NCBI GenBank assembly: GCA_023265025.1
Contig: JAHFUP010000013.1
Span: forward strand, 37,549 to 80,032
DNA from: Acidimicrobiia bacterium
Lineage (GTDB): Bacteria; Actinomycetota; Acidimicrobiia; Acidimicrobiales; AC-14
Length of the DNA: 42,484 nt
Direction: 5' to 3'
Shown here: piece by piece, positions 7,248 to 16,046 of the stretch
How positions within the stretch are numbered: the first letter of the stretch is position 1
Layout of the letters: every line of letters begins with the position of its first letter
The notes under the pieces: model-generated
What the model saw: the letters and a program-made list of their open reading frames with translations, nothing else
Databases searched by the model: none
What the model was told of the DNA's origin: nothing
Program-made: the position numbers and the translations under genes

Positions 7248-10200
7248 GTGTCGGACATCGGGGTGGACCAGCTGGCGACGCCAGAGCTGCGGATCCGGCT
7301 GATCGGCCGGTTCCAGGTCACCCGGGGCACGCCCAACGACGGGCTCGCCCTCCCGGTCGGCAAGGCGACCACGATCATCCAGCTGCTGACGGTCCAGCGC
7401 CGGACGTTCGTGTCGACCGATGCGATCGTCGAAGCGCTGTGGGGGGAGGCGGCGCCGGCGGGGGCGGCCCAGAACGTCGCCTCACTGGTGAGCCGGCTCC
7501 GGCGGGTGCTCGGGGCGGAACGGATCGTCGGCGGGCGCAACGGCTACCGCCTGGAGACGGCCGGCTGCTGGGTCGACGTCGACGAGGCCGAGCGGCTGGT
7601 GAAGGAGGCGGAGACGCAGCTTCGGGTGGGGCGGCTGGCGCTGGCCGCGGCGGCCGCCGAGCAGGCCCGCAACCTGGTGGAGCACGGCCGCCTCCTCGAA
7701 GACGAGCCCTACGCCGTCTGGGCGGAGGACGCCCGCCGGGAGGTCGAGCGTCTCGTGCGACGGGCCCGGCGCACGGCCTGGACGGCGGCGCTGGCGCTGG
7801 GCGAGCACCGGACCGCGCTCGACGTGGCCACCCGGGCCACCGAGACCGACCCGCTCGACGAGGAAGCGCACCGGGCCCGCATGCAGGCCCTGTACCTGGC
7901 CGGCGACACGGCCGCCGCCCTCGCCGCGTACGAGCGGGTCCGCGACACGCTCGTCGAGGAGTTGGGCGCCGACCCGGGGCCTGAGACCGAGGCGCTCTAC
8001 CTCGCCGTGCTGCGGTCCGAGCCCGTCGTGGCCCCGGGCACCGGTTCGCCGCCGGCCGAGGACGGGCGGGGTGCCTCGGAGCTCGTGGGCCGCGACGCGG
8101 AGGTGGCCGCGCTCACCGAACGCTGGGCCGCCGCCGCCGGCGGGCGCTGGGGCATCGTGGTGGTCGCTGGGGCGGCAGGTGCGGGCAAGACCCGACTCGT
8201 GGGCGAGCTGGCCGCCCGGGCCCGGGCCGGGGGTGGGGCCGTCCTATGGGCTGTGTGCCACGAGGCGGAACGGTCCCTGTTCCTGCAACCCGTCTTGGAG
8301 GCGCTGCGGGGCTTCGTCGACTGGATGACCCCGGAGCGGCTGGCTGAGGTCGCCGGCCACTGGGCGGGGACGCTGACCGAGCTCATGCCCGAGCTGCGGA
8401 CGATCCTGCCCGTACCGCCATACCAGCGGGTCGCCCCCGAGCTGGAGCACCGGCGGTCGCTGGAGGCGGTCGCCGCCTTCCCGCAACGGCTCTCACGTGA
8501 CCAGCCGGTGCTCATCGTGCTGGACGACCTGCACCACGCCGGCGTGTCGACCCTGGAGGCCCTGCACTTCCTGCTGGAACGCCTCACCGACGAGCCGATC
8601 CTGGTCGTGGGCACCGTCGCCTCGGACAGCGCGGCGCGCGTCCTCGACCTTGTCGGCGCCGGCGCCGAGGAGCTCACGCTGGGACCGCTGACGCCGGCCG
8701 CGGTCGAGCAGCTGGCCCGGCGGTACGGGGCCGGCGACGTGAACGCCGTGGAGCTGTACGAGCGAACCGGCGGCCACGCCCAGTTCGTGGTCGAGGCGGT
8801 ACGCCTGGCCGTCGGCGCCGCCGACGGCGACCCACAACCCGAGACGCTGCAGCACGTGGTCGAGGAGCGGATCGCCCGGGCCGGGAGCGACGTCGAGGAG
8901 CTGCTCCGGGTCGCGGCGGTCACCGGGACCACCTTCGACCTCGATTTCGTCGCCGACCTGGCCGACATCCGCATCGGCGACGCGGTGCAACGGGCCGACC
9001 GGGCCCTGCGGGCCGGGCTCGTCGAGACGGACGGATCCCGGTTCCGGTTCGCCGGCAGCATCCTCCGCGACGTCCTCTACGACACCACGCCTGCGCCCAT
9101 CCGCACGAGTCACCACCGGCGCGCCGCGGCCCGTCTCGCCGGCCGCCCCGAAGCGGCGGCTCTCCATCACGCGGCCGCCGGCGCCTGGGCCCAGGCGCAG
9201 GAGGCGTGGTCGGCCGCCGCCGAGCAGGCCATCCGCGCCTTCGCCATCCGGGACGGCGAGCGCCTCCTCACCGAGGCGGTGGGTGCCGCCGGACAGGCCG
9301 GCGACAAGACCGCACTGGCGAGGGCCCGGCTCCGTCGCGGACAGCTTCGCGAGGAGCTGGCCGACTACGCCGGCGCCCAGGAGGACCACACCGCCGCCCT
9401 GGAGCTCGGTCGGCTCCTCGGCGACGACGCCCTGGAGGCCCAGGCCCTGGAGCGGCTCGGTTGGACGGCGTACTACGGGCGGGACGCGGCGGTCGCCACC
9501 GAGCTCGCCGGTCGGGCCGCCGAGCTGGCCGAATCGGCCGCCGCCGCGCCGGCCGCCCTGCCCAGCGCCCTGGTGCTCGTGGGGCGGATCCGCCACTGGG
9601 CCGGCGACATCGAGGGCGCGGCCGCCGCCTACGAGGAGGCGCTGGCCCGGGCGCCGGACCCCGCGACCCTGGCCTCGGCCCTGAGCTGCCTGGGCGCTCT
9701 GCTCGAGCACGGCGACCGCTTCGCCGAGGCCCGGCGCACCCTGGACCAGGCCGCGGCCGAGTCCACCCGCACGGGGGCGTTCCGACCTTTGCTGCGGACC
9801 CTCTTCTTCGCCGGCCTGGCCCGTGGGAACCTCGGCGACTTCGGCGGCGCGCTCCGGGCGCTGGAGCGCAAGCGCCGGCTGCTGGAGGAGTACGACGTCA
9901 GCTTCTACCGGGCCCGCACCGACACGCTGCTGGCGTGGGTGTGGCGGGAGGTAGGCGACGTCGGCCGGGCCGCCGACCTCGCGGCCCAGGCGGTCGAGGA
10001 GTCGCGGGAGGTGATCGCCGGCTCGCTCCAGGTGGAGCAGGAGTTGCACGCGCTGCTCGGCGCGGCCGAGTGCGCGCTGCTCGCCGGTGACGCCGACCGC
10101 GCCGGCGCGTTCGTCGAGGAGTCGCGCCCCCTGCTGTCGACGTGGCTGCCGTTCAAATGGCGGGCCGACCTTCGCTACCGCGAGGTCCGCTGCCGGCTCG

Positions 10201-10469
10201 TGCCCGAGGATGCGGAGGAGCTCCTGGAGCTCTCGCGGCAGCGGCACTCCCGGAAGTACGAGGCGCTCGCCCTGAGCCACCTCGGCCGGCGCGAGGAGGC
10301 CGCCGTCGCCGCCTTGGCCACCGGCTCCGACCTCCTGCTGGCCGAGGTCGCCCCGGGGCCGCAGGCCCGGGCCGCCTTCGACCGCCTCGCCGCCGCCCTC
10401 ACATCGGAGCTGCGGGACGGTTTCGTCAGCCGCGGCCCTCTGGCCCGCGCCCTCGCCACCCGTACCTGA
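7248..10469 (+). CDS. AfsR/SARP-like transcriptional regulator with BTAD, AAA ATPase and TPR region
   Basis: 1073 residues. Domains in order: OmpR-type winged-helix DNA-binding domain (about 13-105; VSTDAIVEALWG and NVASLVSRLRRVLG), bacterial transcriptional activation domain with helical repeats (about 110-258, ending ELGADPGPETEALY), ATPase module (ELVGRDAEVAAL, then Walker A GAAGAGKT at 308-315 and Walker B VLIVLDDLHH), and an Ala-rich TPR superhelix from about 640 to the end. In the AfsR/SARP class these proteins activate neighbouring metabolic genes in response to ATP/ADP state or bound partners. The target is unknown. It lies 39 bp after the flavin amine oxidase and 56 bp before the hybrid kinase, both plausible regulon members. 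Confidence 0.9.
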   Translation: MSDIGVDQLATPELRIRLIGRFQVTRGTPNDGLALPVGKATTIIQLLTVQRRTFVSTDAIVEALWGEAAPAGAAQNVASLVSRLRRVLGAERIVGGRNGYRLETAGCWVDVDEAERLVKEAETQLRVGRLALAAAAAEQARNLVEHGRLLEDEPYAVWAEDARREVERLVRRARRTAWTAALALGEHRTALDVATRATETDPLDEEAHRARMQALYLAGDTAAALAAYERVRDTLVEELGADPGPETEALYLAVLRSEPVVAPGTGSPPAEDGRGASELVGRDAEVAALTERWAAAAGGRWGIVVVAGAAGAGKTRLVGELAARARAGGGAVLWAVCHEAERSLFLQPVLEALRGFVDWMTPERLAEVAGHWAGTLTELMPELRTILPVPPYQRVAPELEHRRSLEAVAAFPQRLSRDQPVLIVLDDLHHAGVSTLEALHFLLERLTDEPILVVGTVASDSAARVLDLVGAGAEELTLGPLTPAAVEQLARRYGAGDVNAVELYERTGGHAQFVVEAVRLAVGAADGDPQPETLQHVVEERIARAGSDVEELLRVAAVTGTTFDLDFVADLADIRIGDAVQRADRALRAGLVETDGSRFRFAGSILRDVLYDTTPAPIRTSHHRRAAARLAGRPEAAALHHAAAGAWAQAQEAWSAAAEQAIRAFAIRDGERLLTEAVGAAGQAGDKTALARARLRRGQLREELADYAGAQEDHTAALELGRLLGDDALEAQALERLGWTAYYGRDAAVATELAGRAAELAESAAAAPAALPSALVLVGRIRHWAGDIEGAAAAYEEALARAPDPATLASALSCLGALLEHGDRFAEARRTLDQAAAESTRTGAFRPLLRTLFFAGLARGNLGDFGGALRALERKRRLLEEYDVSFYRARTDTLLAWVWREVGDVGRAADLAAQAVEESREVIAGSLQVEQELHALLGAAECALLAGDADRAGAFVEESRPLLSTWLPFKWRADLRYREVRCRLVPEDAEELLELSRQRHSRKYEALALSHLGRREEAAVAALATGSDLLLAEVAPGPQARAAFDRLAAALTSELRDGFVSRGPLARALATRT

Positions 10470-10525
10470 GCGAGGCTTGCCGTCGGCGCCGGCGCGGACG
10501 ATGATGGTGACGGAGGCAAAACCTC

Positions 10526-12676
10526 GTGGCGGCGCATGCGGGATCGTTTCGAACGCAGCGATCGGGCGCACGCGTGCTCGATGTCGTCACCGCCGCGCTC
10601 GTGCTGGGGTACGTGGCCTCGACAGTCCTGCGACGCCGCCAGTCCACGAACGCCTTCTTCGACATCGGCGTGGCCAACCTGGCCTACGCGGGTTGCGTCG
10701 CGCTCTGCTGGTTGCGAGCGGTGCAGGTACGCGAGCACCGGCCGGCGTGGACCGCCATCGGGGCCAGCCTGGCGTTGTTCACGGTGGGATCGCTGCTGTG
10801 GACGACCACGGTCCAGTTCTCCGACCCCGTCCCCTACCCCTCCGTCGCCGACGCCTTCTTCCTCGTGTTCTACCCGGTGGCGTACGTCGGCGTCGCCCTG
10901 CTCGTGGTCGAAAGCGTTGGCACCCGGTCGCACGCGATCTGGTGGGACGGGCTCATAGCCGCGTTGGGCGTGGCCGCCCTGGAGGCGGCGATCGTGATCG
11001 CACCGATCTCCCGGGGCTCCCGGGGCGAGGCGGCCACGGTGGCGACCAATCTCGCCTATCCCATTGGCGACCTGGTCCTGGTGATGATGGTCGTCGCCGT
11101 GTTCGCCATGACCGGCTGGCGACCGGGGCGCGTGTGGTGGACGCTGGGCGCCGGGCTGATCCTGTTCTCGCTGGCCGACAGCATCTACGTGTGGCGGGTG
11201 ACCTCCGACACCTACGCCACCGGCACGCCGCTCGACGGCGCCTGGCTCGTGGGTGCGTTCCTGATCGCCTCCGCGGCCTGGCTGGGGACCACCGGCCACC
11301 AGGGAACGTGGCGGGAACAGCCGATCGTCGTCCCCGCCTGCTTCCTCCTCAGCTCGTTTGGCATCGTCCTGTACTCGACGTGGTACGAGGTGCTCCCGCT
11401 GGCCGAGCTGCTCGCCGCCAGCACGCTGCTCATCGCCATCGCCCGGCTGGTGTTGGCCCACCGCGAGCTCCAGGCCTCCATCGAGTCGCGGCGCCAGGCC
11501 GAAGCCGCGATGCGGGCCGCCCAGCAGGCGGCCGATAAGGCCAACCGGTCCAAGAGCGAGTTCCTCTCCCGCATGAGCCACGAGTTGCGTACCCCACTCA
11601 ACGCGGTGCTGGGGTTCGCCCAGATCCTGGAGCTGCAGGCGCTGCCGCTGGACCAGGCCGAGTGTGTCGAGGACATCCTCAAGGGCGGCCGCCACCTCCT
11701 CGGTCTCATCGACGAGGTGCTCGACATCTCCCGCATCGAGACGGGGCACCTCCGGCTGACAGCCGAGCCGGTGCTCGTGGCCGAGCTCGTCCGGGAGGCG
11801 GTCGACCTCGTCGCTTCGGCGGCCGCCGACCGGGAGATCGCCATCGTGGTCACCGATCCGGCGATGTCCGCCTACGTCCTCGCCGACCGTCTCCGGGCCC
11901 GCCAGGTGCTCGTCAACCTCCTGTCGAACGCGGTCAAGTACAACCGGCGAGGAGGATCGGTCGCGGTCGCCGGCGCGAAAATCGGGGGAGCGCGGCTGCG
12001 GATCACCGTGGTCGACACGGGTATCGGCATCCGGCCCGAACACATGGACCGGCTGTTCACGCCGTTCGACCGCCTCGACGCCGCACAGTCGGAGGTCGAG
12101 GGCACCGGCATCGGCCTGGCGCACTCGAGGAGCCTGGCCGAGGCCATGCACGGAGCCGTCTTCGCCGAGAGCGTCTTCGGCGATGGCAGCACATTCACGA
12201 TCGAGCTCCCCCAGGCCGAGGGGCCCGCACCTCCGACGGCTGGTGACCCGAGGCAGCACCAGCTCGCCAGCCCGGCACGTCTCGCCGACGGCCGGCGTCA
12301 CCTCGTGATCCACGTGGAGGACAATGCCGCCAACCTGAGGCTGATGGAGCGGATCCTCTCGAGACGCGATGTCGACGTCATGTCGGTCAGCGAGGGTCGG
12401 CGTGGACTCGAGCTGGTCCGGGAGCACCGTCCGGCCCTGGTGCTGCTCGACCTCCACCTTCCCGACATGAGCGGCGACGAGGTGCTCCGTCGCCTCCGCG
12501 CCGACCCGCCGACCATGTCGATCCCGGTCGTCATCGTCAGCGCCGACGCCACCGGGGATCGGACGAGCAATGTCCTCGCCGCCGGCGCCACCGCACATCT
12601 CACCAAGCCGCTCGACATCGACGCCCTCCTCCGGGTCGTCGACGAGGTGCTGGCGCGGAACAACGCCGACTCGTAG
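10526..12676 (+). CDS. Membrane hybrid sensor histidine kinase with C-terminal receiver domain
   Basis: 716 residues. The GTG at 10526 has a GGAGG site 9-10 nt upstream. The first 310 or so residues form about ten membrane segments with almost no external loops, a sensor module like those on actinobacterial GGDEF/EAL proteins (conserved YPSVADAFFLVFYPVAYVG). A short coiled coil (about 315-345) leads to the H-box SHELRTPLNAVLGF with phospho-acceptor His352, then the N-box (NLLSNAVKYNRRGG), G1 (VDTGIGI), F-box (LFTPFDRL) and G2 (GTGIGLAHS). The receiver domain (about 600-710) has acidic residues HVEDN, phospho-acceptor Asp642 (LLDLHLPDMSG) and the Lys of LTKPLD. It has no output domain, so it probably hands phosphate to another protein not encoded nearby. 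Confidence 0.94.
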   Translation: MAAHAGSFRTQRSGARVLDVVTAALVLGYVASTVLRRRQSTNAFFDIGVANLAYAGCVALCWLRAVQVREHRPAWTAIGASLALFTVGSLLWTTTVQFSDPVPYPSVADAFFLVFYPVAYVGVALLVVESVGTRSHAIWWDGLIAALGVAALEAAIVIAPISRGSRGEAATVATNLAYPIGDLVLVMMVVAVFAMTGWRPGRVWWTLGAGLILFSLADSIYVWRVTSDTYATGTPLDGAWLVGAFLIASAAWLGTTGHQGTWREQPIVVPACFLLSSFGIVLYSTWYEVLPLAELLAASTLLIAIARLVLAHRELQASIESRRQAEAAMRAAQQAADKANRSKSEFLSRMSHELRTPLNAVLGFAQILELQALPLDQAECVEDILKGGRHLLGLIDEVLDISRIETGHLRLTAEPVLVAELVREAVDLVASAAADREIAIVVTDPAMSAYVLADRLRARQVLVNLLSNAVKYNRRGGSVAVAGAKIGGARLRITVVDTGIGIRPEHMDRLFTPFDRLDAAQSEVEGTGIGLAHSRSLAEAMHGAVFAESVFGDGSTFTIELPQAEGPAPPTAGDPRQHQLASPARLADGRRHLVIHVEDNAANLRLMERILSRRDVDVMSVSEGRRGLELVREHRPALVLLDLHLPDMSGDEVLRRLRADPPTMSIPVVIVSADATGDRTSNVLAAGATAHLTKPLDIDALLRVVDEVLARNNADS

Positions 12677-12677
12677 C

Positions 12678-12697
12678 GGCCGGCGTCAACGCCGGCC
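12678..12697 (+). terminator. GC-rich hairpin after the hybrid kinase gene
   Basis: GGCCGGCGT and ACGCCGGCC form perfect 9-bp arms around CA, beginning 2 bp after the TAG. There is no T-run. It probably separates the kinase transcript from the VOC gene. Confidence 0.4.
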
Positions 12698-12773
12698 TCG
12701 GTGACGCGCAACGGCTGCGCAACGGCCGGTCCTACAAAGACACGGACGACCAAACGAGCAAGGAGACAGCGAC

Positions 12774-13205
12774 ATGACCCAGGTAGTCGGCTACCACCAC
12801 CTCAGCCTCAGCGTGACCGACCTCGGCACGAGCACCGAGTGGTACCAGCAGGTGCTGGGCCTCGACCTCGCCGCCGAGATCGAGGGCGACGGCTTCCGCC
12901 GCAACCGCCTGCGGGACAACGCCAGCGGTGTCACCCTGACCCTCACCGCCCACGAGCAGGAGTCGGGCGAGACTTTCAGCGAGCGCCGGCCGGGCTTGGA
13001 CCACGTGGCCTTCAACGTCGGCGGCGTGCCGGAGGTCGAGGCGCTGAAGCGCCGGTTCGAGGAGATCGGCGTCACCCACTCGCCGGTCAAGTCGTCCACC
13101 ACCGGGACCGCGCTCATCACCCTGCGCGACCCCGACAACATCCAGATCGAGGTCTTCGGCGGCCCCGTGACCTCCTCCATCGCGGCCGGAGGGAGTGGAG
13201 CCTGA
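12774..13205 (+). CDS. VOC (glyoxalase/dioxygenase) superfamily protein
   Basis: 143 residues, with a good AAGGAG ribosome site before the ATG. Two beta-alpha-beta-beta-beta modules make up the chain (about 5-60 and 75-130). Likely metal ligands are His8/His9 near the start (YHHLSLSV), the His of LDHVAFNV, and the Glu of IQIEVFGGP near the end. The family includes glyoxalase I, extradiol dioxygenases and drug-resistance proteins, so the reaction cannot be named. It is a single-gene unit between the kinase hairpin and a perfect palindromic repeat. Confidence 0.88.
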   Translation: MTQVVGYHHLSLSVTDLGTSTEWYQQVLGLDLAAEIEGDGFRRNRLRDNASGVTLTLTAHEQESGETFSERRPGLDHVAFNVGGVPEVEALKRRFEEIGVTHSPVKSSTTGTALITLRDPDNIQIEVFGGPVTSSIAAGGSGA

Positions 13206-13232
13206 GCCGCTCCCTCCCGCCGCCCCCCCAAC

Positions 13233-13284
13233 CCGAACTGGCTGCAGTGACGTGCCTATAGGCACGTCACTGCAGCCAGTTCGG
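13233..13284. repeat. Palindromic repeat, copy 2: perfect 52-bp palindrome
   Basis: Two 26-bp arms are exact reverse complements (from CCGAACTGG through GTGCCTA to the mirrored right end). The flanks extend the potential stem with a C-run on the left and a G-run on the right. It lies between the convergent VOC gene (stop 13205) and AlkZ-like gene (stop 13307), the ideal place for a bidirectional terminator. It is the cleanest copy and the best reference for the family. Confidence 0.95.
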
Positions 13285-13306
13285 AGGGGGGACGACCGAC
13301 AGCGCG

Positions 13307-14341
13307 TCAGGCATGGAACTCGGTGAGCCGGGCCGCTTCGGCCTCGACCTCGGCGGCCACCGCCGGCGCCAGCGGCTCGAACGGCGCGGTCACGACCCGT
13401 CGCTTCTCGTAGCGCCACGTGCCGGCGACGGTGCCGTCGACGAGGAACGTGCACATCGAGTGCGGCGTCCTGGTGTTGAAGATCAGCGGCCGGTGGGCCT
13501 CGGCGACGATCCCCTTGCGCCGGGCATGGACGAGGAGGCTGGCGTCCCAGGTGGGCAGGAAGCGCACCGGCGCCGGCGTCGAGGGGTCAGGGAGCGGGCC
13601 GTCGGGGAGGTCGTAGAGGGTGCGGCCCTCCTCGTCGGCGAACCGGCGCAGCTCCAGTCGTTCGAGGACCGGGACGACGTCGGCGGGCCGCAGGCCGCCC
13701 CAGTCGGCCACGTCGGCCGCGGTAGCCGGGCCGAAGCCCTGCAGGTACCGGCGGACGAGATGCTCCGTCGCGGCCTCGACGGTGAGGTCGGCCGGCGGCG
13801 GTTCGACCCAGTCCTCGGCCAGGCCGTACAGGTCCGCCCGCCGGCGCTCCCAGGTCCCCGACGGCGGGACGCGGACGAGGTCGAGCCAGAGCCCGACGCC
13901 GATGCTGCGGTCCCGGCCGACCAGCTGGTCCAGCTCGGTCCGCTTGATTGGGCCCTCGCGCAGCCGCTCCCGCAGGGCGGCGGCCGACTCCGCCAGCTGC
14001 TCGGCGCTGACCGCGTGGCGGGTGGCCCGGAGCCAGAGCGCCCGCCGGGCCTCCCGGACGGCGACGGCGATTGGCCAGTAGTCGCCAGCCGACACCAGAT
14101 GGATGGTCACCCGCATGAGGGTGCCCTGCACGACGATCCGGTCCTCCAACGCCGAGGTCAGATCGGCGCGCTCGAAGCCCTCGACCCGCGACCACAGGCC
14201 GACGTACATCGACGGCGCGTACTGGGCCTGCAGGCACCCCATGCGATTGAGCGCTGACGGGATGACAACGTCGGAGCGTCCGAGGAGGAGCTGACGGGCG
14301 AGGAGGGCTCGGTTCAGCTCCCGCTCGGTCAGGACGCGCAC
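13307..14341 (-). CDS. HTH_42 winged-helix DNA-binding protein, possible AlkZ-like DNA glycosylase
   Basis: 344 residues. The sequence matches the HTH_42 family (PF06224), whose characterised members AlkZ and YcaQ/AlkX are DNA glycosylases that remove bulky alkyl or crosslink lesions. In AlkZ catalysis depends on a Q-x-Q motif near residue 38; here LQAQY places Gln38 and Gln40 at the same position. The rest of the chain shows tandem winged-helix-like segments and the motif TWDASLLVHARRKG (about 265-278). The start is a GTG. It is convergent with the VOC gene across a perfect palindrome and follows the frameshifted TIGR03086 gene by 24 bp. Many members are annotated only as winged helix DNA-binding domain-containing, so the enzymatic role is inference. 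Confidence 0.82.
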   Translation of the reverse strand: MRVLTERELNRALLARQLLLGRSDVVIPSALNRMGCLQAQYAPSMYVGLWSRVEGFERADLTSALEDRIVVQGTLMRVTIHLVSAGDYWPIAVAVREARRALWLRATRHAVSAEQLAESAAALRERLREGPIKRTELDQLVGRDRSIGVGLWLDLVRVPPSGTWERRRADLYGLAEDWVEPPPADLTVEAATEHLVRRYLQGFGPATAADVADWGGLRPADVVPVLERLELRRFADEEGRTLYDLPDGPLPDPSTPAPVRFLPTWDASLLVHARRKGIVAEAHRPLIFNTRTPHSMCTFLVDGTVAGTWRYEKRRVVTAPFEPLAPAVAAEVEAEAARLTEFHA

Positions 14342-14365
14342 GGACCAGTGGCTACCACTGCCGGC

Positions 14366-15026
14366 TCACGGCCGCCGGCCGTTCCACGCCACGAGGCGGT
14401 CGATGAGCGGGGCGCCGTCGGGAACGGGGACGGCATCGGCGAACGGGGCGGCGAAGTCGCGCAGCTCCGGCGGCATCGACGGCCGCATGCGCTCGAACAT
14501 GGCGGCGCGGTTCTCGCCGGGCATGAAGCGGATGCCGTCGAAAGCCAGGCTCACCACCTCGGGGGTCCCAGGCCGGGCGCTGGCCCGTGGCCGTGGCCAG
14601 GTCCCAGGTGTGCACGGTGATCTCGTTGAGGTAGCTGACCAGCATTCCCGCGCCCGTACTGTCCGCCCACGGGAGGCGCATCGAACGGGCCAGCACGGCG
14701 TCGTCGGTCCACGCCTGCTGGACGTCGTGGGCCGCGGACAGCCACCGGCCGAAGTGGGCGTCGCCGTCGATCGGAGCCAGCACGCCGGCGGCGAACGGGT
14801 CGTCACCCCGGCCCAGCGCCGCCACTCGGCGCAGGACGGACACGAGGTGGTCGAGCAGGGACCGCACGTCGAACTCGGTGCACGGCGTCGGGTTGGCCAG
14901 CTGGTGGGGGCTGACGCGGCCGATGACCGCCGTGCCCAGGGCAACCGCCTTGGCGAACGCCATCCGGGGGTCTTCGGGACCGATGGGGGGATCGACGACG
15001 GCGGTGGATGTCTCGTGGGTTGTCAT
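14366..15026 (-). pseudogene. TIGR03086/mycothiol-isomerase-like (DinB fold) protein, broken by a +1 frameshift
   Basis: Translation from the ATG at 15026 gives a clear TIGR03086 N-terminal two-thirds, with metal-binding His in LLDHLVSV and EITVHTWDLATATGQ, up to RPAWDP. After that the frame turns into Arg-rich nonsense ending at 14352. The family-like end (EVVSLAFDGIRFMPG, then VPVPDGAPLIDRLVAWNGRRP and a stop at 14366) continues in the next frame. Removing one base from the run of five G (plus strand 14561-14565; C5 in the gene) restores WDPEVVSL and a protein of 219 residues. It could be a homopolymer sequencing error or a real recent lesion. The gene is divergent from the WYL regulator with a 62-bp gap. 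Confidence 0.85.
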
Positions 15027-15032
15027 GCGTCC

Positions 15033-15038
15033 ATCGTG
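15033..15038 (-). promoter_or_regulatory. Candidate leaderless -10 (CACGAT) for the TIGR03086 gene
   Basis: On the minus strand CACGAT is followed by 6 nt and the ATG at 15026. It fits NANNNT with the common spacing. Confidence 0.3.
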
Positions 15039-15076
15039 CGCCTCTGAACCGGACACCTGGTGACCGGCTTGGGTGC

Positions 15077-15082
15077 GAAGAT
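15077..15082 (+). promoter_or_regulatory. Candidate leaderless -10 (GAAGAT) for the WYL regulator
   Basis: NANNNT hexamer exactly 6 nt before the GTG at 15089. With CACGAT at 15033-15038 it would make back-to-back promoters in the 62-bp gap, where the WYL regulator could act on both. Confidence 0.3.
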
Positions 15083-15088
15083 CGGGAC

Positions 15089-16042
15089 GTGCGCGCCGAC
15101 CGGCTGGTGGCCATCCTCCTCATGCTCCAGGCCCGCGGCCAGGTGACTGCGGCCGAGGTCGCCCTGGAGCTGGAGGTGTCGGAGCGGACGGCCCGACGCG
15201 ACCTCGACGCCCTCGGTGTCGCCGGCCTGCCGATCTACTCCCGCCAGGGCCGCAACGGCGGCTGGCAGCTGGCCGGCGGGGGCCGCACCGACCTCAGCGG
15301 CCTCACCGCTTCGGAGGCGCGGGCGCTGTTCCTGGTCGCCGGCCCGTCGTCGGCGGCGACGCCGGAGGTGAAGGCGGCCCTCCGCAAGCTGGTCCGTGCG
15401 CTGCCCGAGCCGTTCCGGGACCACGCCGAGGCGGCGTCGACCGCGGTCGTGATCGACCCCGCCGGCTGGGACAGCCCGGCGCGGCCACGGCGGACCCCAC
15501 CCCTGCTCGACGCCGTCCAGCGCGCCGTCATCGAGGCCCGGCAGGTCACCCTCGGCTACCGCGCCCGGGACGGCGCGGTCACCACCCGGGTCGTCCATCC
15601 CCTGGGCGTGGCGGCGAAGGGAGCGGGGTGGTACCTGGTCGCGTCGACCGACGCCGGCCTGCGCACGTTCCGCGTCGACCGCATGTCGTCGGTAGAGCCC
15701 ACGGGCGAGGCCGTGGTCCGCCCCGAGGGCTTCGACCTCACCGAGGCGTGGCGGCTGATCACCGACGAGGTCGACAAGCGGCGGATGCCCGTTGTCGCCC
15801 GGGGCCTGATGAGCTCCGGCATGGTGTGGCTGTTGCGCACGATGTTCGGCAACCGGGTGCGCATCGGACCACCCGGTGTCGACGGCCGGGTCGAGGTCGA
15901 GCTGCGCGGCCACAGCATCCGATCGCTGGCCGGCGAGACGGCGGGCCTCGGCGGCATGCTCGAGGTGCTCGATCCGCCCGAGCTGCGCGAGGAGCTGGCG
16001 GCCATCGGCGCCCAGCTGGCCGAGCTGTACCGCGTACGGTGA
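15089..16042 (+). CDS. YafY-type transcriptional regulator with HTH and WYL domains
   Basis: 317 residues. N-terminal winged helix (about 1-60; DRLVAILLMLQARGQVTAAEVALELEVSERTARRDLDAL), a linker domain, and a WYL ligand-sensing domain (about 140-225, with GAGWYLVASTDAGLRTFRVDRM carrying the W-Y-L signature). The C-terminal WCX-like part ends ELYRVR. WYL domains bind nucleotides or other small ligands. The GTG at 15089 starts immediately before the HTH. It is divergent from the TIGR03086 gene, a common arrangement in actinobacteria, and likely controls it and itself. Confidence 0.92.
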   Translation: MRADRLVAILLMLQARGQVTAAEVALELEVSERTARRDLDALGVAGLPIYSRQGRNGGWQLAGGGRTDLSGLTASEARALFLVAGPSSAATPEVKAALRKLVRALPEPFRDHAEAASTAVVIDPAGWDSPARPRRTPPLLDAVQRAVIEARQVTLGYRARDGAVTTRVVHPLGVAAKGAGWYLVASTDAGLRTFRVDRMSSVEPTGEAVVRPEGFDLTEAWRLITDEVDKRRMPVVARGLMSSGMVWLLRTMFGNRVRIGPPGVDGRVEVELRGHSIRSLAGETAGLGGMLEVLDPPELREELAAIGAQLAELYRVR

Positions 16043-16046
16043 CCGG

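Noticed and set aside
10175-12598. 807-codon open frame on the minus strand
   Set aside because: It is the antisense shadow of the hybrid kinase and the end of the AfsR-like gene, with no recognisable motif and skewed composition.
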